Assembly (NCBI RefSeq): GCF_030348505.1
Contig: NZ_JAUCFJ010000002.1
Location: forward strand, 4,158,001-4,222,000
Direction: 5' to 3'
Origin: Lysinibacillus sp. G4S2
Lineage (GTDB): Bacteria; Bacillota; Bacilli; Bacillales_A; Planococcaceae
Length of the DNA stretch: 64,000 nucleotides
The position numbers and the translations under genes are program-made. The first letter of the stretch is position 1. Each line of letters starts with the position of its first letter. This document shows positions 47,323 through 57,037 of the stretch, piece after piece. The notes under the pieces were generated by a model. It did not search any database and was not told the origin of the DNA. It was given only the letters and a program-made list of their open reading frames with translations.

Positions 47323-48495
47323 ATGCAACTAGCCAAAATGTTTCATCCACTCGTTTGGATTATTTTAGGCGGAACTATTTTCACACGCATTGCAAGTTTT
47401 ATGGCGATGCCCTTTCTAGCAATTTATCTACATAATGAAATTGAAGCCTCCCCTTTACAAATAGGTTTGACAATTGGTATTGCACCGCTAATCTCTACTG
47501 TAGGAGGGTTCATAGGTGGTTATTTAACAGATCGATTTGGTAGGAAAAGCGTCATTTTGCTTACTATTATTGTTTGGAGCATCGTGTTCTTTGGCTTTGC
47601 AACAGCACAAACTGTTTGGTTCTTCGTTGCACTAAACGCCTTGAATGGCTTATGTCGTTCCTTCTTCGAACCTTCAACCCAAGCATTAATGATTGATTTT
47701 ACTCCCGCTGACAAACGAAAAAGATTGTTTTCATTGCGCTATACAGCCATTAATATAGCAGCGGTTATCGGCCCCGTTATTGGTGTTTATATTTCTCAAT
47801 TATCCAGCCCAAGTATTCCTTTTATGCTGACAGGAACTATGTATATTATTTATGCTGTATTTTTATTTTTCGTTTTGAATCGCTATGAAATGCAACAACA
47901 AAAAGCTTCAACACAAACAAAAATAATGCAAACCTTCACAATACTATTAACAAATCGTGTACTACTAAGTTTTATTTTTGGTGCTATTTTAATAAATATT
48001 GGCTACTCTCAATTTGATTCAACACTGCCACAAATCATTGAGCTTAAAATTGAAGATGGTACTAAGCTTTATTCTCTCTTAATCTCACTAAATGCAGCAG
48101 TTGTATTATTACTACAATTACCGATTAGTATTCTTTCAGAACGTTTTTCATCTTCAGTTACTCTATTAGTAGGAATCTTGTTTTTGGCGTTTGGTCTTTT
48201 ATTATTCGGCTTCTCAAATAATTATCCGCTGTATATTATCGCTATGATTATTTTTACGATTGGTGAAATTTTCGCCTTTCCAACTATGAGTATCATGATT
48301 GATGAAATTGCACCTGATACACAAAAGGCAACTTATTTAGGGGCAGCCCAATTTAAAAATTTCGGGGGCTTTATTGGGCCAATTATCGGTGGGTGGCTAT
48401 TATCACATTATATGAATGCACTGTTTGCAGTCATTGCTGTTATTGTTTTATGCAGCTGTATTTTTTATAGATCAAAACTCAAGCTTCAACAGTAA
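47323..48495 (+). CDS. Major facilitator superfamily transporter
   Basis: 390 aa with about 12 predicted transmembrane helices. MFS signature between helices 2 and 3: GGYLTDRFGRKSVILL. Resembles drug-efflux-type DHA1 permeases (YqjV/YttB-like); the substrate is unknown. The start at 47323 (MQLAKMFHPL) follows AGGAGG by 8 nt; the frame upstream to 47305 covers that ribosome site. Confidence 0.88.
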   Translation: MQLAKMFHPLVWIILGGTIFTRIASFMAMPFLAIYLHNEIEASPLQIGLTIGIAPLISTVGGFIGGYLTDRFGRKSVILLTIIVWSIVFFGFATAQTVWFFVALNALNGLCRSFFEPSTQALMIDFTPADKRKRLFSLRYTAINIAAVIGPVIGVYISQLSSPSIPFMLTGTMYIIYAVFLFFVLNRYEMQQQKASTQTKIMQTFTILLTNRVLLSFIFGAILINIGYSQFDSTLPQIIELKIEDGTKLYSLLISLNAAVVLLLQLPISILSERFSSSVTLLVGILFLAFGLLLFGFSNNYPLYIIAMIIFTIGEIFAFPTMSIMIDEIAPDTQKATYLGAAQFKNFGGFIGPIIGGWLLSHYMNALFAVIAVIVLCSCIFYRSKLKLQQ

Positions 48496-48510
48496 TTAGA
48501 CTTCAGACAA

Positions 48511-48590
48511 AAAATCGCTCCATTTCTTTTAGCGAACCTTAAGTATATGAAATACTTACTTGGACTCACTTATAGTAATGGAGCGAATGA
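48511..48590. other. Long-range inverted repeat between MFS and GGDEF genes
   Basis: TCGCTCCATT (48515-48524) pairs with AATGGAGCGA (48577-48586), enclosing AAGTAT-ATGAA-ATACTT. It sits between convergent genes and may be a branched terminator, although T-runs are short. Confidence 0.5.
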
Positions 48591-48634
48591 TTATTAATTT
48601 CGTCTTGGCGTAATTACGTCCAGAGGCGTTATCT

Positions 48635-50143
48635 TTATTTATCAGCAGCAACTTCTTCATAACTAGAATATTGATCTTTACCAGCATTTTTCGATTGATA
48701 TAATGCCTTATCTGCACGCTCAAATAAGCTTCTTTCCGTCTCATCTGAATGAATGCAAATGGTACCACCCATACTAACCGAAAGTACAGACCATCTATCA
48801 ATAGTGACTTTATCTTCATCCTTCAAGTGGTGTATTTTCTCCAAAATAGAATTCGCTAATTGCTGCATAGCTTCATGCTTCGTGTCATATAAAACAATTG
48901 CAAATTCATCCCCACCAAACCTTACAACAAAGCCTTGACCTCTCACTTCTTGTTTTAAAATTTTTGCTGTTTCAATGAGGATTTTATCCCCTTCACTATG
49001 TCCAAATCGATCATTTACTTGTTTAAAATTATCTAAATCTAACAACAATAAACCAGGTTGATTCAACTTCCTTTTCCTTAATAAGTTGTCCATTTTTCTA
49101 ATATAAGTAGCACGATTATAAACATTTGTTAATGGATCGTATGTTGCAAGATGAATCGTTTTAGAAAGGAGTTTATTGATGACTAATAGCATAATAAAAG
49201 AAGTTACTAAGGCAATACAAAGCAATATCCGAAACTGCTTTATATTTTTATCTAGTGCCTTTAGTTCTGTAAAGTTCCCATATTTCACATATACAACCCT
49301 TTTTGAAGATTCCCCTCGAATCGCTTCGGCTTCATATGGTAAAAAACGATACTTTTCGATATAGCCATCTTTAAACTCTTTTTGAAATTCCGTTGGCTTC
49401 ATCGTGTTTTTTGCTAGTTCAAAATGCTCTTGAAATTTTTCCGATTGATCTTTCACAGTTATTTTACTGGATTTAGAATCATCAAAGAAAACGCCTCCCG
49501 CATTTATCGTTTGTACTTCTATCAAATCAGCATATTTATCAATTAAATATTCAGAAGTTTTGTCAAAGTTAAAGGTTTGGAATACAGGATCATCAAGTAA
49601 GTCTATACCTAGCTCAAACAAATATTTGTTGTCCGGTGTTGCTAAATAGCCAAATTTTCGATATCCCCCGGTGGTCGTCGAAATATCTATGCCATCACTG
49701 TAGAATTCCCCGCTTGCTCGACGTTCATCAAGTAAAGAAGAAAAACGTTTGCAACAATTGGAAAAATTCAACCCTTTATCTTTTTTAAAAGTTGTATAAA
49801 TTACGGTATTTGATTGATCGAGTATGTACACATCCATACCATGCTCGTTTTTAATCTTTTGCAAATCCCACGTCGCTACATCTGGATTTTCTTCATAATA
49901 TGTAATAAGTCCCCTTAATACTTCTTCCATTTTTATAGAGATATTTTTATCAAAATAATAATGTGCATTATCTACAGCTTGCATATCTGTCAGAATATGA
50001 TTTTCGATTAACGTTCTATTCACGGCTTCTTGTTCTTCTATATCTGCTACTAGTATTTGCCTGTTGACATAAGAAATTACAGCAACCAGAACTAATGCAA
50101 AGGCAATTAAAGATATGAATAATTTAATTCTCAAGTTTTTCAT
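48635..50143 (-). CDS. Membrane-anchored diguanylate cyclase (GGDEF)
   Basis: 502 aa. TM1 (about 8-28), an extracytoplasmic sensor (about 30-300, Cache-like with an adjacent cysteine pair in NFSNCCKRF), TM2 (about 305-325), then a GGDEF domain (340-495): DPLTNVYNRATYIRKM, LLLDLDNFKQVNDRFGHSEGD and an intact active site RFGGDEFAIVL. An RxxD inhibitory site five residues before GGDEF is not present (GQGFVVRFGGDEF). Likely makes c-di-GMP in response to an external ligand. AGAGGACAT precedes the ATG. Confidence 0.9.
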   Translation of the reverse strand: MKNLRIKLFISLIAFALVLVAVISYVNRQILVADIEEQEAVNRTLIENHILTDMQAVDNAHYYFDKNISIKMEEVLRGLITYYEENPDVATWDLQKIKNEHGMDVYILDQSNTVIYTTFKKDKGLNFSNCCKRFSSLLDERRASGEFYSDGIDISTTTGGYRKFGYLATPDNKYLFELGIDLLDDPVFQTFNFDKTSEYLIDKYADLIEVQTINAGGVFFDDSKSSKITVKDQSEKFQEHFELAKNTMKPTEFQKEFKDGYIEKYRFLPYEAEAIRGESSKRVVYVKYGNFTELKALDKNIKQFRILLCIALVTSFIMLLVINKLLSKTIHLATYDPLTNVYNRATYIRKMDNLLRKRKLNQPGLLLLDLDNFKQVNDRFGHSEGDKILIETAKILKQEVRGQGFVVRFGGDEFAIVLYDTKHEAMQQLANSILEKIHHLKDEDKVTIDRWSVLSVSMGGTICIHSDETERSLFERADKALYQSKNAGKDQYSSYEEVAADK

Positions 50144-50270
50144 TAATATGTCCTCTACTCATTTTCACCATCATTTTTTCTGAAACTAGGGATTTATTAG
50201 TACCGTAGACTAAATAACGATTCTTAAAAGATATATCATATTATACATTTACTAGTATAAGTATGTATAT

Positions 50271-50312
50271 AAAAAATACCTCGATACTAATCGTCGTTAG
50301 CATCGAGGTATT
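50271..50312 (-). terminator. Terminator of rsuA
   Basis: Minus-strand AATACCTCGAT ... ATCGAGGTATT + TTTTTA, beginning 3 nt past the stop. Confidence 0.85.
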
Positions 50313-50314
50313 CT

Positions 50315-51028
50315 TTAATCTCTATTTTGTAAGCATGCTAGTTCTTCAGCCGTTAACTCTCGATATTTACCTAATGCTAGCTTGTCATCTAGCTTTAAGT
50401 TACCCATCGACAGCCTTTTTAAATATGTTACACGTTTACCTACTGCCTCAAACATACGCTTCACCTGATGAAACTTACCTTCTTGGATCGTTAACTCAAT
50501 TTCGGATTGCTGAGCAGATTTTAATATGATGAGTTCTCCTGGTTTTGTTACATAACCATCGTCTAGCTCAACACCTTGAGCAAATTTCTCACAGTCTTCC
50601 TCCGTGACAATTCCTTCTATTTGAGCATAATAGACCTTTGGCACATGTTTTTTAGGAGACAATAAATTATGCGCTAACGTGCCGTCATTTGTTAACAGCA
50701 ATAATCCTTCTGTATCTTTATCTAAGCGACCTACCGGGAAAGGTTGGAAATGTTGATGTAAAGGCTCTAACAAATCGATGACGGTCTCATCTCGTAAATC
50801 TTCTGTTGCAGAAATAACTCCAGGAGGCTTATTCATCATAAAGTATACAAATTCTGTATAAATAACACGTTCACCAAAAACGGAGACATCCTGCTTTTCA
50901 GGGTCAACATGCAATGCAGAATCCTTCACATATGCGCCATCTACTGTCACTGCTTTTTGCTTTAGAAGCTGCTTAACTTCCTTGCGTGAACCGTAGCCCA
51001 TATTCGCCAGTAATTTATCTAATCGCAT
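50315..51028 (-). CDS. rsuA: 16S rRNA pseudouridine synthase (RsuA family)
   Basis: 237 aa. N-terminal S4 RNA-binding domain (MRLDKLLANMGYGSRKEVKQLLKQKAVTVDG) and catalytic domain with the active aspartate in VGRLDKDTEGLLLLTNDG. Predicted to modify U516-equivalent of 16S rRNA. AGGAGG precedes the ATG. It lies 8 nt after ytgP, as in B. subtilis. Confidence 0.93.
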   Translation of the reverse strand: MRLDKLLANMGYGSRKEVKQLLKQKAVTVDGAYVKDSALHVDPEKQDVSVFGERVIYTEFVYFMMNKPPGVISATEDLRDETVIDLLEPLHQHFQPFPVGRLDKDTEGLLLLTNDGTLAHNLLSPKKHVPKVYYAQIEGIVTEEDCEKFAQGVELDDGYVTKPGELIILKSAQQSEIELTIQEGKFHQVKRMFEAVGKRVTYLKRLSMGNLKLDDKLALGKYRELTAEELACLQNRD

Positions 51029-51036
51029 AATACCTC

Positions 51037-52650
51037 CTATTTAATCCCCAGTTTGTTCGTAATTCTTGTCAATCGTTCACCGAGAAGTTTTTGTGCTAAG
51101 CCTAAGCGTAAGGATAAATAGCCATATACTGCTACACCTACTCCAGCACAAATAACAGAATAAACTAATGCAGAGAATTTACCATCTACTGGTCCCATTA
51201 ATAAATCTAAAAGTTTATGAACGATTAGTACACTTACCGCCATTGCCATCGTCAAACAAGAAATAAGCAATACACGTCGTATAACCATTTCTGATCTGTA
51301 GTTTAGTGTATGACGGAGTACAAGAACATTAATGATAATTGACACACTATAGCCAATAGCTGTAGCAAGAAGCGCACCATCCGCCTCCATCCAACGAATT
51401 AAAGGAATGTTAATGGCTAGCTTTACTAAAATTCCTGATAATAAGCTGAGAACAATCCACTTTTGGAAATCAATGCCCTGTAAAAGAGCTGCTGTCACTT
51501 GGAACAATGCAAATAAAATAGCAACAGGTGCGTAATGGGCTAAAATCGTAGCCCCCATCTCACTTTCAGAATAGAGCATATAGTATATTTCATTTGATAA
51601 CAATGAAATCCCAACTACTGCTGGCAATGTAATAAAAATCAACATTTGATATGTCTTATCCATTGCATGTCGTAACGATAAATATTCACCTTGCGTATAG
51701 TATTTTGTAATCGTCGGTACTAGCGCCATTGAAAAACCTGTAGCTAGCATTACTGGAATAATGACAACCTTATGTGTTGTAAAGTTAATCATTGATAAAT
51801 ACTTATCCGTTACTTCCGCTAATCCTATTGATGTCATAGCTCCATTAAATGTGAGCATATCGACTAATTGGAATAATGGATTAGCAACGCCTACAAATAC
51901 CATTGGAATTGAATACGTAATTACTTCTTTATATATGTTGGACATTGGTAGCTGCGTAGACGTAACGCTTTGACTGCGCAGTAAATCAAATTCAGGCTGA
52001 TATTTTTTCCAATAATAATAGAGTACCAGCAATCCACCAATTGCCCCGATAAAGGCAGCAAATACTGCAAAGGAAATAGCTGTTGATGGTTTCCCATTGA
52101 AAACTACTACAACTAGGAATGAACCACCCAATAACACAACAATACGAACAATTTGCTCTACTAACTGCGAAATTGCTGTAGGCTCCATTTTATCATAGCC
52201 TTGGAAAAACCCACGCCAAAGACTCATAAATGGCACGACAATTAATGCAAAGCTGACCCAGCGCATAACTGAGGCAATTTGCTCTACCGTAAATGCCTGG
52301 TCATCACTTTTAATAACAAGACCCGCGATTGGCGTCGCTAATAAAAAGAGTGTAAGAAATGCAGCAAAACCCGTTATCAACATAATAAGTATGCCTGACT
52401 TCATAAGTTTGCGGCCTGATTGGTAATCACCGATTGCATTGTATTTAGAAACAAACTTGGATACAGCAATTGGCGCACCTGAGATGGCTATTGCCAGCAT
52501 AATCGAATAAGGGATGTATGCATATTGATAGAGCGCGACATTTTCCTCACCCACAATTGCATAAAACGGAAAAATATAAATTAATCCGAGCACCTTCGAT
52601 AAAAACATCCCCATTGTTAATATCGCAGTACCTTTCATTAAATTGGACAT
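51037..52650 (-). CDS. ytgP: MurJ/YtgP-like lipid II flippase (polysaccharide biosynthesis family)
   Basis: MVF/MATE-like membrane protein with about 14 transmembrane segments, 537 aa. N-terminal LMKGTAILTMGMFLSKVLGLIYIFPFYAIVG and ISGAPIAVSKFVSKYNAIGD are typical of YtgP, which flips lipid II in B. subtilis. ATG at 52650 (MSNLMKG) is preferred because GGATGGG lies 4-10 nt upstream; an in-frame ATG at 52659 is possible. Operon with rsuA. Confidence 0.92.
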   Translation of the reverse strand: MSNLMKGTAILTMGMFLSKVLGLIYIFPFYAIVGEENVALYQYAYIPYSIMLAIAISGAPIAVSKFVSKYNAIGDYQSGRKLMKSGILIMLITGFAAFLTLFLLATPIAGLVIKSDDQAFTVEQIASVMRWVSFALIVVPFMSLWRGFFQGYDKMEPTAISQLVEQIVRIVVLLGGSFLVVVVFNGKPSTAISFAVFAAFIGAIGGLLVLYYYWKKYQPEFDLLRSQSVTSTQLPMSNIYKEVITYSIPMVFVGVANPLFQLVDMLTFNGAMTSIGLAEVTDKYLSMINFTTHKVVIIPVMLATGFSMALVPTITKYYTQGEYLSLRHAMDKTYQMLIFITLPAVVGISLLSNEIYYMLYSESEMGATILAHYAPVAILFALFQVTAALLQGIDFQKWIVLSLLSGILVKLAINIPLIRWMEADGALLATAIGYSVSIIINVLVLRHTLNYRSEMVIRRVLLISCLTMAMAVSVLIVHKLLDLLMGPVDGKFSALVYSVICAGVGVAVYGYLSLRLGLAQKLLGERLTRITNKLGIK

Positions 52651-52813
52651 CGTACCCATCCATTCATCGTAAAATCAAGATTTTCATTATCATAACACTT
52701 AGAAAAAGACTTATAAAATAATTGCTGTAAAGACACTTGCTTCGGTAGCACCCTATCTATATGTTCTTCGGATAAAGCAGAGTGGGACGTTTTACAAAGT
52801 ATTCGAGGTTTAA

Positions 52814-52897
52814 ATTTGCTTTCTGAGCAACTTTGCGGATACCTGAGCGGTTTCACCTGCTACCCGAGCACTTTTACTGGATACCTGAGCGGTTTCA
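52814..52897 (-). repeat. Four-unit 21-nt array (GCTCAGGTATC type)
   Basis: On the minus strand four 21-nt units carry GCTC(A/G)G at the same phase: CCGCTCAGGTATCC twice, GTGCTCGGGTAGC and TTGCTCAGAAAGC. Lies in the ytgP upstream region. No ORF with a plausible start. Confidence 0.8.
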
Positions 52898-53142
52898 TTT
52901 GCAAACGCTGTCACACAGACAATAGCTGTCTCTTATTAACAAAATTTTACTGACCAACAATATTCAGTAAAATAACATGAAAGCATAGCATAGCAAAATA
53001 TTAAATAAGTAAACCAACTGTTATCTTAACATATTTATAAGAAAACAGACGCATAAATACATTAAAAGTTCTAGAAAAATACAGTTCAATCAAAAAAAAA
53101 TATCGGCTGTGTTCTCCTTGTGGAAAGTAGAAGGCTTAAAAT
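52898..53142. other. Gap upstream of ytgP
   Basis: Very AT-rich sequence with an A-run near 53090; no gene, no clear hairpin. Confidence 0.4.
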
Positions 53143-53175
53143 AATCGGTGGAGATTTAGAAAACCTCCACCGATT
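53143..53175 (-). terminator. Terminator of asnB
   Basis: Minus-strand AATCGGTGGAG ... CTCCACCGATT followed by ATTTTA. Confidence 0.85.
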
Positions 53176-53190
53176 AAAGTTACTTCTCTA

Positions 53191-55038
53191 TTACATGTCT
53201 ACGAAAAATTGTTTATACCATACTAAGAACACATAAGCTGTCCAAATATAACGTCCACGATTCGCATTTCCTTCATAGTGCTCATCTAGATAGCCTACTA
53301 ATTGCTTAGTATCAAAGAATTCATTGGCAAAATCAGTTGTAAACATTTCTTTTACCATCTTGTAATACTTTTCTTCACGTAGCCAGTGACGAATTGGCAC
53401 TGGGAAACCAAGCTTTGGACGTTTTGCCCATTCTTCAGGTAATTCCTTATGTGCAGCTTGACGAAGAACATATTTCGTATCAATATCATTTACGCGATAT
53501 CTTGATGGAATGTTTTTCGCTAATTCCATCACTTCTTTATCTAAAAACGGTACACGTAATTCGATAGAATGAGCCATACTCATTTTATCTGCTTTTAATA
53601 AAATATCGCCTGGCATCCAAAGATTTAAATCAAGATACTGCATTTTAGTAACATCATCATCACCTGGTACTTCATCGTAAATACGTTTTGTAATCGATTT
53701 TACAGATGGACCATTTTTATAGTCTGGCTTTAAGACATTTAATGCATCTTCTTCATCCCATACAACCGCTTCCCCAATAAAGCGTTCTTCTACCGTTTGA
53801 CCACCTTTAACAAGGAAGTGCGTGTACTGATTTTTAGGTAATGCCTCTGCAATACCACGTAATGCCTTACGGATCCCAAATGGAACTTTCTCATATTTTT
53901 GCATTTTGCCAGAGTTTTGATACCATGAGTAGCCACCAAAGATTTCATCCGCACCTTCACCTGAAAGTACAACTGTTACATCCTTCGATGCTAACTCAGA
54001 AAGGAAGTAAAGCGGTACAGAAGATGGATTCGATTGCGGCTCGTCCATATGCCACTGAATTTTTGGTAATGCTTCAAAACACTCATCTGCAGAAATATAT
54101 TTACGCTCATTTTGAATATTTAATGTATCCGATAAATCTTTTGCTAAGTTTGTTTCATTAAACATATCTTCGTAGTCAGAGAAGCCGACAGAGAAGGATT
54201 TATCCGGGCGTAATAACGATGTAATATAACTTGAATCAATACCACCTGATAAGAAAGAACCAACCTTTACATCACTTATTTGATGCGCATCAACTGATTC
54301 ACTTACTGTCGTACGAATGTCTTCTACATATTTTTCAATAGGAGCTTCTTTCGCATGGAATTTTTTATCCCAATACTGCACAATTTTCTTTTTACCATTT
54401 TGAATAAGCATATAGTGTGCTGGTTGTAATTTGTACACACCTTTAAAGAACGTTTCGTCCATTGAAGAATATTGGAACGTTAAATAAGGACGCAGTGCAT
54501 TTTTATTTAATTCTTTAATAAATGATGGGTGCGGTAAAAATGATTTAATTTCTGAACCGAAAATAAAAGTACCATCCGTTGTATTTTCTGTGTAATACAG
54601 TGGCTTAATACCAAACCCATCACGAGCGATGAATTGTAAGTCATTCTTCTTGTCCCAAATACAGAATGCGAACATTCCGCGAAGCTTTTTGACAAACTCT
54701 ACTCCGTATTCAACATAACCATAAATAATAACTTCACTATCAGAGTGTGTTTTAAAGTTGTGACCTTTTGCAATCAAATCAGCACGTAACTCTTGGAAAT
54801 TAAAAATTTCTCCATTAAATACGAGAACGATGTTACCATCCGCACTGTATAACGGTTGATTCGCCACGTCTGATAAGTCGATAATACTTAATCGACGGAA
54901 TCCTAAAGTTACTTTATCATCACTGTGAATCCCACCGCTGTCTGGTCCACGGTGAATAATTGTATTCATCATATTTTCAATCGTTTGATGATGATCAATC
55001 ACATTTGTTCCATTAATATAGCCTATAAATCCGCACAT
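53191..55038 (-). CDS. asnB: Glutamine-hydrolysing asparagine synthetase AsnB
   Basis: 615 aa. The N-terminal glutaminase domain starts with the catalytic cysteine right after Met (MCGFIGYI), and has IIHRGPDSGG and VFNGEIFNFQELR. The C-terminal ATP-pyrophosphatase domain has SFLSGGIDSSYITSLL and LSGEGADEIFGGYSW. The frame is open to 55137, but only ATG at 55038 exposes Cys at position 2; GAGGTG lies 9 nt upstream. In Bacillus this paralogue family also includes enzymes amidating cell-wall DAP, but this cell wall appears Lys-type, so asparagine synthesis is likelier. Confidence 0.94.
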   Translation of the reverse strand: MCGFIGYINGTNVIDHHQTIENMMNTIIHRGPDSGGIHSDDKVTLGFRRLSIIDLSDVANQPLYSADGNIVLVFNGEIFNFQELRADLIAKGHNFKTHSDSEVIIYGYVEYGVEFVKKLRGMFAFCIWDKKNDLQFIARDGFGIKPLYYTENTTDGTFIFGSEIKSFLPHPSFIKELNKNALRPYLTFQYSSMDETFFKGVYKLQPAHYMLIQNGKKKIVQYWDKKFHAKEAPIEKYVEDIRTTVSESVDAHQISDVKVGSFLSGGIDSSYITSLLRPDKSFSVGFSDYEDMFNETNLAKDLSDTLNIQNERKYISADECFEALPKIQWHMDEPQSNPSSVPLYFLSELASKDVTVVLSGEGADEIFGGYSWYQNSGKMQKYEKVPFGIRKALRGIAEALPKNQYTHFLVKGGQTVEERFIGEAVVWDEEDALNVLKPDYKNGPSVKSITKRIYDEVPGDDDVTKMQYLDLNLWMPGDILLKADKMSMAHSIELRVPFLDKEVMELAKNIPSRYRVNDIDTKYVLRQAAHKELPEEWAKRPKLGFPVPIRHWLREEKYYKMVKEMFTTDFANEFFDTKQLVGYLDEHYEGNANRGRYIWTAYVFLVWYKQFFVDM

Positions 55039-55261
55039 TCTATTTTTCACCTCATAATTTAGTGCATAACCTTTACCATAATAGCATGAAAAGACATTCA
55101 TTTCATGCAGACAATACAGATAAAGTAAAACTTTCATCAGTGAGGTTATCCTACACCGATTATTCGTTCAATCAACAAGCACTTTATCTCACTTAAAAAC
55201 ACTTCAATTTCCCATCTTCTGCCCTTCACCGAAAGTTTGGGATACATTGTATTAAAACTTA

Positions 55262-55575
55262 TGTCATGTGTATAAGTTGATTGTAGTGGAGACTGGGCGA
55301 CTCCTTGGGGATTAGCGTCACAGATGAGACCCTGCAGCGAGCAACGCGAGTAAAGCGGCTCATCGGACGCCCCCAGGAAGCTTTGCTCTGTGCGAAAGCG
55401 TAGCGTCAGCAACAAATGTTTTGTCTGTGCGAAAGCGAAGCGACAGCAACAACAAATGTTTTCTGTAGCGAAAGCAAAGCGTCAGCTACAAATGTTTTAT
55501 CTGCGCGAAAGCGAAGCGGCAGCGGCAAAGCGCCCAGTCGGAACGGAAATCAACCACACGTTATGATGAAGAGCA
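55262..55575 (+). repeat. Interspersed modular repeat (copy h), best complete example
   Basis: Left end GTATAAGTTGATTGTAGTGG + AGACTGGGCG; stem module 55304-55372 (GATGAGACCCTGCAGCGAG ... GGCTCATC); four GCGAAAGCG(A/T)AGCG units separated by AACAAATGTTTT; right end CGCCCAGTCGGAACGGAAAT + CAACC; tail CGTTATGATGA. The ends form an inverted repeat: GTTGATT-N(10)-ACTGGGCG. It lies between divergent asnB and ytfP. Confidence 0.9.
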
Positions 55576-55707
55576 ACGTGAAAGTAGAAGATAAGAAATT
55601 ATAAAATACTTTTGCCGTATTTTCAATGTGAAAGAAGCCCCTCTATATAGACTTCATGTATAATAGGAAAGATTCCTAATTTGAAAAGAAAGTGAGTTTT
55701 TAAATAT

Positions 55708-56958
55708 ATGTACGATGTTATCGTTATCGGCGGTGGCCCATCCGGTTTAATGGCCGCTATCGCTGCTGGAGAGCGTAAAAAGAAAGTTTTATTACTAGAA
55801 AAAGGGACGAAGCTCGGTAAAAAATTGGCCATTTCTGGCGGTGGTCGTTGTAATGTTACCAATCGTTTGTCTGTTGAAGAAATAGTTAAGCACATTCCTG
55901 GAAATGGTCGTTTTCTTTACAGTCCTTTTACGGTTTACAATAACGAAGATATTATCGCATTTTTTGAAGGACTGGGTGTGGGATTAAAGGAGGAAGATCA
56001 TGGGCGTATGTTCCCCGTATCTAATCGTGCTCAAGATGTAGTCGATGCACTTATTCGTCAGCTTCAGCGGCTTCATGTTGAAGTACGCTTAAACACACCC
56101 GTTAATAAGCTTCTAATGGATGAGGAAAAAATTCTTGGGGTACGCCTTACAGATGGCACTGAAATTCGCAGTGAGGCCGTCGTCGTTGCGGTTGGTGGGA
56201 AAGCTGTTCCACAAACAGGCTCAACAGGAGATGGTTATCCATGGGCAGAACGTGCTGGTCATACAATCACAACACTTTTCCCTACTGAGGTTCCTGTTAT
56301 CTCAAAAGAGGACTTTATTCAAGCTCGTGAGCTACAAGGGCTAGCGTTACGAGATGTCGCTGTCTCCGTTTTAAACAAAAAGGGCAAAGTACTTGTAACC
56401 CATCAAATGGATATGCTCTTTACCCATTTCGGATTAAGCGGTCCTGCTATTTTACGCTGTAGTCAATTTGTCGTTAAAGAATTAATGAAAACAGGTTACG
56501 AGCCTGTGACAATGCGTATTCAAACCCTTGTTGATTATAATGAAGAGACGTGTCTGCAATATTTAAACAGGTTGATAAAAGAAGATCCAAAAAAAGCAGT
56601 GAAAAATGTTTGGAAAGGAATTGCGCCTGAACGCTGGTTGTTATTTTTGTGTGAACGTGCAGATATCGATGTACAAATGACAGGCATTGAATTATCACAG
56701 GAAAAAATTCGTAACTTAGCTAGACTACTCGTTAATTTCACAATGACGGTTAGTAGTACGCAGTCTCTTGAAAAAGCATTTGTCACTGGGGGCGGAGTGT
56801 CTGTTAAAGAGATTGAACCAAAGACGATGGCCTCAAAGAAAAAGGTTGGATTATTCTTCTGCGGTGAAATCCTTGATATTCACGGCTACACAGGTGGCTA
56901 TAATATAACGTCTGCACTTGTTACAGGACGTATCGCAGGGATGAACGCAGCACTGTAA
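55708..56958 (+). CDS. ytfP: YtfP-like FAD-dependent oxidoreductase (BaiN/HI0933 family)
   Basis: 416 aa flavoprotein. N-terminal FAD loop [41 protein letters not shown], and C-terminal [46 protein letters not shown]. The family contains reductases acting on bile acids and unidentified substrates; no precise function known here. ATG at 55708 has a weak GAAAGTGAG site. Confidence 0.88.
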   Translation: MYDVIVIGGGPSGLMAAIAAGERKKKVLLLEKGTKLGKKLAISGGGRCNVTNRLSVEEIVKHIPGNGRFLYSPFTVYNNEDIIAFFEGLGVGLKEEDHGRMFPVSNRAQDVVDALIRQLQRLHVEVRLNTPVNKLLMDEEKILGVRLTDGTEIRSEAVVVAVGGKAVPQTGSTGDGYPWAERAGHTITTLFPTEVPVISKEDFIQARELQGLALRDVAVSVLNKKGKVLVTHQMDMLFTHFGLSGPAILRCSQFVVKELMKTGYEPVTMRIQTLVDYNEETCLQYLNRLIKEDPKKAVKNVWKGIAPERWLLFLCERADIDVQMTGIELSQEKIRNLARLLVNFTMTVSSTQSLEKAFVTGGGVSVKEIEPKTMASKKKVGLFFCGEILDIHGYTGGYNITSALVTGRIAGMNAAL

Positions 56959-57002
56959 TATTACTGTATCTCGGACTTCTATCATCGATTTCTTATCACA
57001 TA

Positions 57003-57037
57003 AATAGCGTGTCCTAAAATACGGACACGCTTTTTTT
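57003..57037 (+). terminator. Bidirectional terminator between ytfP and the AIM24 gene
   Basis: AGCGTGTCC / GGACACGCT stem with a T-run on the plus strand; it touches the AIM24 stop codon. Confidence 0.85.

Noticed and set aside
55039-55240. T-box leader upstream of asnB
   Set aside because: No T-box motif (TGGNACCGCG-like) and no terminator hairpin before the start codon.
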